This document shows positions 1 to 7,232 of a DNA stretch of 32,150 nt, one piece after another. A program made the translations under genes and the position numbers. The stretch's first letter is position 1; each line of letters starts with the position of its first letter. This DNA is from Cloacibacillus sp. (GTDB lineage Bacteria; Synergistota; Synergistia; Synergistales; Synergistaceae), in NCBI RefSeq assembly GCF_020860125.1, contig NZ_JAJBUX010000089.1, forward strand, positions 1 through 32,150. Reading direction: 5' to 3'. The notes below the pieces were generated by a model. That model was not told where the DNA came from. It saw only the letters and a program-made list of their open reading frames with translations, and searched no databases.

Positions 1-762
1 GAGGCGAGGGACGGCAGCGGCATACGCGATCAGTTTACCCTCACGGTGAAAAAAAATTATCTTTCCAACCCGAAACCGGAACGGCCGACGGTGAAGACCG
101 ATACGGCGGCGCTCTCCGAGCCGGAATACTACGGCGAGAACGAGATAGAGGAATTGGCGAAGGCCATCAGCATGGATAAGAGCCTTCTGACGGCTAAAGA
201 GGACGGCAGCGTAATTTTGCGTCAGGATGTGGTCGGCGGCGCGCTTGAATCCGTGAAAAAAGAGAACCCCGGCCTTTACTACGAGAGTGTGATGCCGGTG
301 CCTCTCATTAAGGCAGCCTGCGGTTCAGCCGAGAGCGGACGGATTATCGCCTTTGGCTTTACTGTGAGCGGGGATAACTTCGGCAAGGCGGACAGCGCGC
401 GGGATATTAAGGTGATGAAGGTGCTTCCGGACGGCAGGGGCGTGCTTTTCAAGGCCATCGGCGAAGAGCGCGAGATCGAAGACCGCAGCTGCGCCCTTTA
501 TAAGGACGGCGAAATATACAGCGGTCCGGTGATGCCGGAAGATAATTATGTCCTGACTCTCTTTATAAAAGACGGTGGGGAGTTCGACCTTGACGGCGCG
601 GAAAACGGCTCTGTCATAGACCCGCTGGTGGTGCTGAAGGCGAAGGAGGCCCCCGCGCGTGAGAGTTCGTCTGGCGGCGGCTGCAGCGCCGGGTTTGGCG
701 GAGCCGCGCTTCTCGCGCTCGCGGCGCTGCCGGTACTGCCGCGCGGACGGCGCCGGAGGTAA
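1..762 (+). CDS. Synerg-CTERM domain surface protein, C-terminal part
   Basis: The reading frame is open from base 1, so the true start lies outside the window and only the last 253 codons are seen. The C-terminus has a Ser/Gly-rich linker, then GGGCSAGFGG, a hydrophobic stretch of Ala and Leu, and a final RGRRRR. This tripartite layout matches the Synerg-CTERM sorting signal, known in Synergistota and thought to be processed at the cell envelope around the Gly/Cys motif. The rest of the visible protein is acidic, with no enzyme motif that I recognise; it may be an extracellular beta-rich domain. It is followed by a strong terminator and a convergent gene. The sorting signal is clear, while the function of the exposed part is unknown. 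Confidence 0.8.
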   Translation, partial: EARDGSGIRDQFTLTVKKNYLSNPKPERPTVKTDTAALSEPEYYGENEIEELAKAISMDKSLLTAKEDGSVILRQDVVGGALESVKKENPGLYYESVMPVPLIKAACGSAESGRIIAFGFTVSGDNFGKADSARDIKVMKVLPDGRGVLFKAIGEEREIEDRSCALYKDGEIYSGPVMPEDNYVLTLFIKDGGEFDLDGAENGSVIDPLVVLKAKEAPARESSSGGGCSAGFGGAALLALAALPVLPRGRRRR

Positions 763-780
763 TTTTATAAGATAATAACA

Positions 781-826
781 GCCCGCGGTCTTATGTCAGA
801 GGCCGCGGGCGTTTTTGTATTTTTTA
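781..826 (+). terminator. Rho-independent terminator between convergent genes
   Basis: A 10-bp GC stem (GCCCGCGGTC with GGCCGCGGGC, including one G-T pair) encloses a 10-nt loop and is followed by GTTTTTGTATTTTTT. It ends the upstream surface-protein gene. The sequence on the other side is also AT-rich, so it may work weakly for the minus-strand reductase gene that ends at 829. Confidence 0.85.
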
Positions 827-828
827 GG

Positions 829-2172
829 TTATCTCCTGCCGAGCGCTTTCTCGATCAGGTCTCCCGCAACGTTTACGATATCCTTCGGCGTGCCGAAGGG
901 CGGGGCGTAGCAGAGTTCGATGCGCGTCAGGTCGTGCGCGTCGGCGCGCATACGGATGGCGGTTGCCATCACGTCGCAGCGTTTGTCCACGCCGTTCAGT
1001 CCGGTGAGCTGAGCGCCCAGTATCCTTCCCGTGCCTTTCTCAAAGACCACCTTCATGAATATCTCCTCGGCTCCGGGGTAATAACCGGCGTGCGAGGGGT
1101 ATTCGAGGCTTACGCTGCCGCAGTCTATGTTGTGGCGGCGCGCCTTCTCCTCATTGACGCCGGTGCAGGCCGCCGTTATGCCGAATATCTTCAGGATGCC
1201 GCTGCCCTGCGCGCCGTCGTAACGGCTGTCGCCGCCGAGGATATTTTCCGCCGCGACGCGCCCTTGCCTGCTGGCGGGGCCGGCGAGCGGGACAAAGTCA
1301 GCTTCGCCGGTGACGAAGTTTGTCACCTGTACGGCGTCGCCGACGGCGTAGATGTCGGGATCGGAGGTGCGCATACCCGTGTCGGTGATTATCGAGCCTT
1401 TTTTGTTCATCTCCAGCCCCGCCGCCTGCGCGAGGCCGGTGTCAGGGCGCACGCCCGCGGCGAGGATCACCATGTCGGCGCTCCTTCTCTCGGGACACAT
1501 CTGCACCGCGAGACCTCCCTCGTCGTCGATGCGCCTCACCTGGCAGCCTATCTGTACGCCGACGCCGTTGTTTTCGATATGGCGCTGGACGCGCGCCGCC
1601 ACATCCGTGTCGAAGGGGGCCATCAGCTTGCCGCCCATCTCGACTATGAAGGTGTCGATACCCCTCTTTTTGAGGTTCTCGGCGCACTCCATGCCGATAT
1701 AGCCTCCGCCGATGACGACGGCCTTTTTTACGCCGCGCTCGGTTATCCAGCTCTTGATCGCCTTTGCGTCGCCGAGGCTTCTGAGGGTGAATACTCCCGG
1801 CAGCGCCGCCCCCGGGAACGGCGCGCGGTAGGGTTCCGCGCCGGTGGCGATCAGCAGCTTGTCATAGCTCTCAGTGTACCGTTTTCCGTGAGATTCGACG
1901 GTTACGCTCTTATTTTTACGGTCTATCGCGGTGACGCAGCTCTCCACCCGTACCTCCGCGCCGTGTCTTTCTTTGAACCCCTCCGGTGTGAATGGGGTCA
2001 GAGAGGCCGCGTCCGTTATTTCATCGCCGATGAAATAGGGAAGGCCTCAGGTTCCCAATGAAATGAAGGGTCCCTTCTCAAACATCACCACCCGGGCTTC
2101 CTTTGACAGTGAACCGATACGCGCGGCGGCTGTGGCTCCTCCGGCCACGCCTCCGATGATCACAATTTTCAT
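829..2172 (-). CDS. CoA-disulfide reductase/NADH oxidase family flavoprotein, probable selenoprotein (in-frame TGA at codon 42)
   Basis: Read through one TGA, this frame gives 447 residues, the usual length for the CoA-disulfide reductase / NADH oxidase family. The start ATG at 2172-2170 has a GGAGGCGG ribosome site. The N-terminus (MKIVIIGGVAGGATAAARIG) is the FAD-binding fold, GGGYIGMECAENL is the NAD(P)-binding fold, DPDIYAVGDA is the second FAD motif and YAPPF lies in the dimerisation domain. The TGA (2049-2047) falls exactly where the family has its redox-active Cys (usual context NCGLPY; here T-TGA-GLPYFIG). Frame and homology are unbroken on both sides, and a strong hairpin follows. 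I infer selenocysteine insertion; a nonsense mutation is the alternative. The substrate (CoA disulfide, a persulfide or oxygen) cannot be told from sequence. Confidence 0.8.
2003..2048 (-). promoter_or_regulatory. Candidate bacterial SECIS element
   Basis: On the minus-strand transcript the GA of the in-frame UGA begins a long imperfect hairpin. GAGGCC pairs with GGCCTC, TCC with GGA, and a perfect 9-bp upper stem TATTTCATC/GATGAAATA carries a GGC apical loop. The loop begins 18 nt after the UGA and starts with GG. Both agree with the general rule for bacterial SECIS elements (loop about 16-37 nt after UGA, G in the first two loop positions). The stem also encodes conserved protein sequence. 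Confidence 0.7.
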
Positions 2173-2242
2173 ATACTACCGCCTCCGCCGCCGCGCCATG
2201 ACGCGCGGCGCAATATATAAACAATATGGCCGATCTGCGCCC

Positions 2243-2270
2243 ATTTTAGTGTGCCTCCCGCGTTACGCAA
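2243..2270 (-). promoter_or_regulatory. Possible promoter of the disulfide reductase gene
   Basis: On the minus strand TTGCGT (2270-2265) and TAAAAT (2248-2243) are 16 bp apart. The predicted leader of about 60 nt contains an 8-bp GC hairpin (2189-2196 with 2203-2210) just before the ribosome site. The match is moderate. Confidence 0.4.
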
Positions 2271-2499
2271 CTGAAAAAGGAGGGATATGGGTGCGTGAAA
2301 ACACGTAACGGCGGCAAATACCCGCCGCGTCTGAAGCGGCATCAGCTCCAAACTCTCTTACCGCATAATAGCATACGGCGCCGCCAAAGCGTATGGCCTG
2401 TTTTGTCGGCCGTGACAAATGTCTCTGCGGTGTCCTGTCGGGCAGTTTTGTGAAGAACATCTTTATTGCCGCTATCTGCCAATATGTTCAAGTACAGGG
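2271..2499. other. Intergenic region between divergent genes, nothing recognised
   Basis: This stretch separates the minus-strand reductase promoter from the pfl promoter. It has a few small hairpins, such as GGCGG/CCGCC near 2310-2330. I see no convincing gene, RNA family or operator in it. Confidence 0.4.
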
Positions 2500-2528
2500 T
2501 TAACAAAAACATAATATTATTATATAAT
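2500..2528 (+). promoter_or_regulatory. Sigma70-type promoter of the pfl operon
   Basis: TTAACA (2500-2505) and TATAAT (2523-2528) are separated by 17 bp. Transcription would start near 2535 and give a leader of about 177 nt that holds the ZTP riboswitch. Confidence 0.75.
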
Positions 2529-2550
2529 GTCCAGACATTAATCATCGGCC

Positions 2551-2624
2551 GCGGTCCCTGACGGATAATTGTGGAGCACCACAGTGGGATCACGGTGATA
2601 TAGAGCCGACCGTCTGGGCAGCAT
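2551..2624 (+). promoter_or_regulatory. ZTP (pfl motif) riboswitch aptamer
   Basis: The leader contains the hallmarks of the pfl RNA motif, which senses ZMP/ZTP. CTGACGG (2558-2564) is followed by a GTGG-AGCA-CCAC hairpin (2571-2582), then by CCGACCGTCTGGGCA (2606-2620). GACGG (2560-2564) can pair with CCGTC (2610-2614), and GCC (2605-2607) with GGC (2617-2619), as in known members. ZTP builds up when 10-formyl-THF is short. Switching on PFL would supply formate for 10-formyl-THF synthesis. The 3' element overlaps the terminator stem, so ligand binding should favour read-through. Confidence 0.9.
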
Positions 2625-2647
2625 TCCTTTTCGATGCTGCCCTTTTT
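2616..2647 (+). terminator. Riboswitch-controlled terminator before pflB
   Basis: A perfect 9-bp stem, GGGCAGCAT with ATGCTGCCC, has a 9-nt loop and is followed by TTTTT. Its 5' arm uses the GGGCA of the ZTP aptamer, so aptamer folding and terminator folding exclude each other. This is the standard ON-switch design. Confidence 0.88.
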
Positions 2648-2711
2648 CGTGTTTTACATGGAAAAGGGCGCAGGGAGGGAATGTTTTTATTATGAACGGG
2701 AGGAAAGCTGT

Positions 2712-4943
2712 ATGAGAGAGGAATGGCAGGGTTTTCGCGAGGGGAGATGGCTTGAGGCCGTTGATGTGAGGGATTTTATCCAAACAAATTACCGGCCTTA
2801 TGAGGAGGGCGCGGAGTTTCTCTGCGGACCGACGGAGCGCACGGAAGCCCTCATGAAAAAACTTGAACATCTTTTTGACCTTGAACGGCAGTTTGGCGGC
2901 GTGCTGGATATCGATACGCAGACGGTGACCTCGCTGACAAATTACCGCGCCGGGTATCTGGACAAGGAGCGGGAGATCATCGTTGGCCTGCAGACAGACA
3001 GGCCGCTGCGCCGTGGCGTCAACCCCTTCGGCGGCATCGCGATGACGCGCAAGGCCTGCGAAGCTTACGGTTATTCGCTGTCTGATAAGGTGGAGAGGGA
3101 GTTTCAATACCGCACGACGCATAACGACGGCGTCTTCCGCGTCTATTCCGATGAGATCAAGACGGCGCGACACTGCGGCATTATTACGGGGCTGCCCGAT
3201 TCTTACGGGCGCGGGCGCATCATCGGCGATTACCGCCGCGTCGCGCTTTACGGCGTGGACCGCCTTATAGAAGAAAAGAAAAGGGACAAGGCGCGCATCG
3301 CGGCTGCGGACGTGATGCTGCAGGATAACATACGGCTGCTTGAGGAGCTTTATCAGCAGATAAATTTCCTCGGCAAGCTCAAGGAGATGGCCTCCCTCTA
3401 CGGCTTCGACATCTCCCGACCGGCGGCGAACGCCCGCGAGGCCGTGCAGTGGCTCTATTTTGCCTATCTCGGCGCGATCAAGGAGCAGAACGGCGCGGCG
3501 ATGTCCATCGGGCGCGTTTCGACCTTCCTCGATATTTATTTCGAGCGCGACCTGGCGCGGGGACGGCTTGACGAGCGCGGCGCGCAGGAGATCATGGATG
3601 ATTTTGTGATGAAGCTGCGCATGGCACGTCATCTGCGCACGCCGGAGTATAACGAGCTCTTCGCGGGCGATCCGATGTGGATAACGGAGGCCCTTGGCGG
3701 CGTGGGAGAGGACGGACGTACGCTGGTGACGAAGAATACCTACCGTATGCTAAACACCCTCTATAATCTGGGGCCGTCCGCCGAGCCGAATCTCACGGTG
3801 CTGTGGTCGGAGGCGCTGCCGGTGGCCTTTAAGCGTTTCGCGGCGAAGGTCTCCTGCGATACCGACGCGATACAGTACGAGAACGACGACCTCATGAGGC
3901 CGGTCTACGGTGACGATTACGCGATTGCCTGCTGTGTCTCGGCGATGCGGGTGGGTAAGGAGATGCAGTTCTTCGGAGCGCGCGCCAATCTCGTGAAGCT
4001 GATGCTGATGAGCCTCAACGGCGGGCGCGACGAGAAGAGCGGCGAGCAGGTTGGCCCCGCACACGCGCCGTATGAGGGCGAGATCCTTGAATATGACAAG
4101 GTGCTGGCGCTGATGGATCTTTACCGCCCGTGGCTTGCCGGGACCTATGTCTCTGCGATGAATATGATCCACTATATGCACGACAAATATGCCTACGAAA
4201 AGACGCAGATGGCGCTGCACGATACAGAGGTGCGCCGCTATATGGCCTTCGGCGCGGCAGGGCTCTCCGTGCTCGCCGATTCGCTGTCAGCGATAAAGTA
4301 CGCGAAGGTGCGTGCGGTACGCGGCGAAGACGGGCTTGTCACCGATTTTATCACCGAGGGCGATTATCCGGCCTTTGGCAACGACGACGACCGGGTCGAC
4401 GCCATCGCGCGCGAACAGATAGAGCTATTTTTCAACGAGCTGAAAAAGAACCCCGCCTACCGCGGGGCGGAGCACACACTGTCGATTCTCACGATAACCT
4501 CAAATGTAGTCTACGGGAAAAAGACCGGCTCGACGCCTGACGGGCGCAGGGGCGGCGAGCCGTTCGCGCCGGGTGCGAACCCGATGCACAACCGCGAGAA
4601 GAACGGGGCGCTGGCCTCGCTTAACTCCGTCGCCAAGCTGTCTTACGCGGCCTGCCATGACGGCATCTCCAACACCTTCTCGATTATCCCCGAGGCGTTG
4701 GGCCATTCTCAGGATGAACGGCTCGGCAACATGGTATCGGTGCTTGACGGTTATTTTGCGCAGGGAGCGCACCACCTCAACGTCAACGTGCTGAACCGCG
4801 AAACGCTCTGCGAGGCGATGGAATACCCGGAGAAATATCCGAACCTCACGATCCGCGTCTCTGGCTATGCCGTGAACTTCCATAAACTCTCGCGCGCGCA
4901 GCAGCGCGAGGTGGTTTCGCGCACCTTCCACGGCGTCATGTAG
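2712..4943 (+). CDS. pflB: Formate C-acetyltransferase (pyruvate formate-lyase)
   Basis: The 743-residue protein converts pyruvate and CoA to acetyl-CoA and formate in the cytoplasm by a glycyl-radical mechanism. The catalytic Cys pair is in DYAIACCVSAM (C407-C408) and the radical-bearing Gly is in RVSGYAVNF (G718), close to the C-terminus as expected. Length is close to the roughly 760 residues of known PFL. The adjacent Cys pair and the neighbouring activase favour true PFL over diol dehydratase or choline lyase relatives. The ATG at 2712 is chosen because GAGGAAAG lies just upstream and the open frame before it covers the riboswitch terminator. Expression is controlled by the leader riboswitch, and the gene is followed after one base by pflA. 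Confidence 0.95.
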   Translation: MREEWQGFREGRWLEAVDVRDFIQTNYRPYEEGAEFLCGPTERTEALMKKLEHLFDLERQFGGVLDIDTQTVTSLTNYRAGYLDKEREIIVGLQTDRPLRRGVNPFGGIAMTRKACEAYGYSLSDKVEREFQYRTTHNDGVFRVYSDEIKTARHCGIITGLPDSYGRGRIIGDYRRVALYGVDRLIEEKKRDKARIAAADVMLQDNIRLLEELYQQINFLGKLKEMASLYGFDISRPAANAREAVQWLYFAYLGAIKEQNGAAMSIGRVSTFLDIYFERDLARGRLDERGAQEIMDDFVMKLRMARHLRTPEYNELFAGDPMWITEALGGVGEDGRTLVTKNTYRMLNTLYNLGPSAEPNLTVLWSEALPVAFKRFAAKVSCDTDAIQYENDDLMRPVYGDDYAIACCVSAMRVGKEMQFFGARANLVKLMLMSLNGGRDEKSGEQVGPAHAPYEGEILEYDKVLALMDLYRPWLAGTYVSAMNMIHYMHDKYAYEKTQMALHDTEVRRYMAFGAAGLSVLADSLSAIKYAKVRAVRGEDGLVTDFITEGDYPAFGNDDDRVDAIAREQIELFFNELKKNPAYRGAEHTLSILTITSNVVYGKKTGSTPDGRRGGEPFAPGANPMHNREKNGALASLNSVAKLSYAACHDGISNTFSIIPEALGHSQDERLGNMVSVLDGYFAQGAHHLNVNVLNRETLCEAMEYPEKYPNLTIRVSGYAVNFHKLSRAQQREVVSRTFHGVM

Positions 4944-4944
4944 G

Positions 4945-5658
4945 ATGAAGGGGCGCATCTGCGGTTTTCAGAGCATGGGAGCGGTCGACGGTCCCGGCCT
5001 GCGCTGCGTGGTATTCGCGCAGGGATGCCCACTGCGCTGCGCTTACTGCCATAATCCGGAGAGCTGGGCGGCGGACGGCGGTTATGTGGTCTCCGTGGAT
5101 GAGCTGGCCGCGAAGATCGAACGGCTGCGCCCCTACATTATGAAAAATGGCGGTGTCACGCTCTCCGGCGGCGAGCCTCTTATGCAGCCTGATTTTGCGG
5201 CGGCGCTGTTCCGTGAGCTGAAGGCGCGCGGCTGTCACACGGCGCTTGACACCTCGGGAGCCTGCGGAACGCGCGGCGCGGCGGAGGTGCTGCGCTGTAC
5301 CGACCTTGTAATCTGCGACATAAAATTCACGACGGAGGAGGGCTACGCCAGATACTGCGGCGGCTCGCTCGCGCCGGTGATGGAGTTCCTCGCGCTGACG
5401 GCGGAGATGAAAAAACCGCTGTGGCTGCGGCAGGTGATCGTGCCGGGGATAAACGACGGGGCGGCGGAGGCGGCGCGTCTCGGCGAACTGGCGCGCGGCT
5501 TCGCCAATCTGGAGCGCCTCGAACTGCTGCCCTTCAGAAAAATATGCGCCGCGAAGTACGAAAAACTTGGCATCGCCTTTCCGTTGAAGGATTATCCCGA
5601 ATGTCCGGCGGAGTGGATCACGGAGCTGCAGAGGGCAGCCGGTATCTGGCGGCCATAA
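4945..5658 (+). CDS. pflA: Pyruvate formate-lyase activating enzyme (radical SAM)
   Basis: The 237-residue protein has the radical-SAM cluster motif CX3CX2C at C28, C32 and C35 (GCPLRCAYCHNPES) and the TLSGGEPLMQ segment typical of glycyl-radical activases. It uses S-adenosylmethionine and a 4Fe-4S cluster to make the Gly radical on PflB. The length is that of classical PflA, without the extra ferredoxin-like cluster domain found in larger activases. The ATG follows the pflB stop after one base, so translation is probably coupled. No terminator is evident after it. Confidence 0.95.
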   Translation: MKGRICGFQSMGAVDGPGLRCVVFAQGCPLRCAYCHNPESWAADGGYVVSVDELAAKIERLRPYIMKNGGVTLSGGEPLMQPDFAAALFRELKARGCHTALDTSGACGTRGAAEVLRCTDLVICDIKFTTEEGYARYCGGSLAPVMEFLALTAEMKKPLWLRQVIVPGINDGAAEAARLGELARGFANLERLELLPFRKICAAKYEKLGIAFPLKDYPECPAEWITELQRAAGIWRP

Positions 5659-5699
5659 ATATCTTATGCGGAGGTCCCGCCTATCGGCAATACTACGAT

Positions 5700-5728
5700 T
5701 TGACTAAAGTTGTTCAAACAGGTATAAT
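5700..5728 (+). promoter_or_regulatory. Sigma70-type promoter of smpB
   Basis: TTGACT (5700-5705) and TATAAT (5723-5728) are exactly 17 bp apart. The -10 box contains the AT of an in-frame ATG (5727), so that ATG cannot be the start for transcripts made here. The first usable start is the GTG at 5748. Confidence 0.8.
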
Positions 5729-5747
5729 GCCTCTCGAGGTGAGAATA

Positions 5748-6221
5748 GTGCCGGAAGACAAGACAGTTGCCCAGAATCGAAAGGCAAGGCATGAGTATTT
5801 CATCATAGACTCCTTTGAGACTGGCATCGTTTTGTCGGGGACTGAAATAAAGTCCATCCGCGAGGGCAGGGCCAATCTTAAGGATGGTTTTGCCTCCGTA
5901 GAGGGCGGAGAGCTGTGGCTCCACAACGTCCATATCTCCCCCTATGAGAAAGGTACTATCTACAACAAAGACCCGCTGCGTCCGCGCAAGCTGCTCGTCC
6001 ACAAGACGGAGATACGCAGGCTGCTCGAAAAGACGCGCGAAAAAGGCTTCACCCTCGTCCCCCTCAAAATATACTTAAAAGAGGGGAAACGGGCCAAAGT
6101 TGAGCTTGCCGTGGCAAAGGGCAAGCAGCTCCATGACAAACGCGACAGCGCCGCCGAACGCGACGCCGCGCGTGAAATAGAGAGAGCAGTCCGCCGCAAA
6201 GGCCGCGGCGAAGACTATTAA
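5748..6221 (+). CDS. smpB: SsrA-binding protein SmpB
   Basis: SmpB binds the tRNA-like part of tmRNA and brings it to stalled ribosomes. The 157-residue product shows the family signatures VAQNRKARHEYFI, GIVLSGTEIKSIREG and VHISPYEKG, and ends in the basic tail that reads the empty mRNA channel. The GTG at 5748 has GAGGTGA five bases upstream and follows a near-consensus promoter. The upstream in-frame ATG at 5727 lies in the -10 box and an N-terminal extension would be unusual. The partner RNA gene begins 63 bases downstream, the common smpB-ssrA pairing. Confidence 0.95.
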   Translation: MPEDKTVAQNRKARHEYFIIDSFETGIVLSGTEIKSIREGRANLKDGFASVEGGELWLHNVHISPYEKGTIYNKDPLRPRKLLVHKTEIRRLLEKTREKGFTLVPLKIYLKEGKRAKVELAVAKGKQLHDKRDSAAERDAAREIERAVRRKGRGEDY

Positions 6222-6284
6222 CTGAACACCGGAACGCGGCTTACGAAAGCGGCCCGGCGTTTTGCACCATCCGTACCACCCACT

Positions 6285-6638
6285 GGGGACGACAGGTTTC
6301 GACAGCAGATGGAGGGTCGGAGGGAGCGTGCCGAGGATGGGGAATCCTCGTTAATCCGGCTCCAAAACAATAATTGTCGAAGACAATTACGCACTCGCTG
6401 CTTAGTTAAGCAGCGCGCTCTCCGGGACTTCCGCCGTCGGGTCCCGCTAGAGCGTCACAAAGATGGCTGGGATTGCGGCAGAGCTTTTCGGCTGACGTCC
6501 GAGATTCAGGAAAGGCTAGGGAAAGAGTATCCTGTCTGTGGGAGCCTCCAACCCGAAATTTAAAGCATAGACTACGCACGTAGCGCCCTCCAGGTCGGCC
6601 TCTGTTGGACCGGGGTTCGATTCCCCGCGTCTCCACCA
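6285..6638 (+). ncRNA. ssrA: Transfer-messenger RNA (tmRNA)
   Basis: The 5' end GGGGACGACAGGTTTCGAC and the 3' end GGTTCGATTCCCCGCGTCTCC-ACCA are the hallmark tRNA-like halves of a one-piece tmRNA. GGGGACG pairs with CGTCTCC in the acceptor stem, and CCA is encoded. The total length of 354 nt is typical. The tag frame ends VEDNYALAA followed by TAG (6376-6405). The LAA end is the usual protease-targeting tail. The exact resume codon is unclear; the open frame before the tag continues upstream as SKTII. Confidence 0.95.
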
Positions 6639-6649
6639 GACATTATTAT

Positions 6650-6680
6650 CAAGCCCCCGCAAGGGGGCTTGTTTCGTTGT
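6650..6680 (+). terminator. Rho-independent terminator of ssrA
   Basis: A perfect 9-bp stem, CAAGCCCCC with GGGGGCTTG, closes a GCAA tetraloop and is followed by TTTCGTTGTT. It lies 12 bases after the tmRNA CCA end. Confidence 0.9.
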
Positions 6681-6762
6681 TATGACTTCTCAAACATTGT
6701 ATAACGCTGACTAGACTGTGATTTTTACTTTAATAGTCTTGCGTACTGGAATCTCTGCGGCG

Positions 6763-6984
6763 CTACGGCCTGCATACCTTGCAGGGCCGGTGACCGTCGT
6801 TTATCGCCTCGTCTCTTGTGCTGTAATAGACGGCGTTTTCCGGGGCTATCTTCTTTGCCCAGCGGCAGCTAAGCGTATGAAAGGGCTTATTATGACGCGA
6901 GGCGACATACTTTTCTCCGGCGGCGCATATAACTGCTGTCATAAGTATCGCCAGTATGACGATGGCTGTGGTCAGCCTTTTCAT
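6763..6984 (-). CDS. Small exported protein with Ada-like Cys/His metal-binding fold
   Basis: The 73-residue protein begins with a Lys-Arg and a hydrophobic segment (about residues 5-21), which is a signal peptide or anchor. The rest resembles the short zinc-binding module related to the N-terminal domain of Ada: FHTLSCRWAKKI, then a YYSTRDEAINDGHRPCKVC end with C40, C68 and C71 as likely ligands. Such modules occur alone or at the ends of exported nucleases in many bacteria. The start has a GGGAGG site seven bases upstream. It is on the opposite strand to its neighbours and stands alone. The role is unknown. Confidence 0.7.
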   Translation of the reverse strand: MKRLTTAIVILAILMTAVICAAGEKYVASRHNKPFHTLSCRWAKKIAPENAVYYSTRDEAINDGHRPCKVCRP

Positions 6985-7206
6985 TTTTTTGCCTCCCTCT
7001 CTTCAGTTGAAGGTGCGGAATATTCTTGTTGTGCTCTGCCAATGTACCAACTATAGCATAATAAAGCGCGGCGAGATATTTTCTTTGGGAATGCCGGCAA
7101 TAAAAATATCCGAGTATTTTTCCTTTGATCTGTGAAATTGTCACCCTTGTATCTAGTATTTCGTGAAATTTTATGTCATACTTAAACGTACACTTTAACG
7201 ACGGCC

Positions 7207-7232
7207 GGAGGTGACGGGGCGAAGCCCCTGTT
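7207..7232 (+). promoter_or_regulatory. Unusual ribosome binding site with a spacer hairpin before guaA
   Basis: A full-strength GGAGGTGA (7207-7214) sits 18 bases before the guaA ATG, too far for normal use. A GGGGC-GAA-GCCCC hairpin (7216-7228) fills the gap. If the hairpin forms, the effective spacing becomes five bases. No in-frame start lies between, because a TGA is in frame at 7212. Confidence 0.55.

Noticed and set aside
829..1947. Disulfide reductase starting at the ATG at 1947
   Set aside because: This start removes the whole FAD-binding N-terminus, although that part is present in frame upstream of the TGA with a good ribosome site.
793..2061. Long plus-strand frame of 422 codons
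   Set aside because: It is antisense to the disulfide reductase, has no family features and exists because of GC-rich codon structure.
2538..3632. Minus-strand frame of 364 codons over the pfl leader and pflB
   Set aside because: Shadow of pflB; no recognisable protein.
5421..5747. Long N-terminal extension of smpB
   Set aside because: It overlaps pflA and the smpB promoter; SmpB proteins are about 150-160 residues, matching the GTG at 5748.
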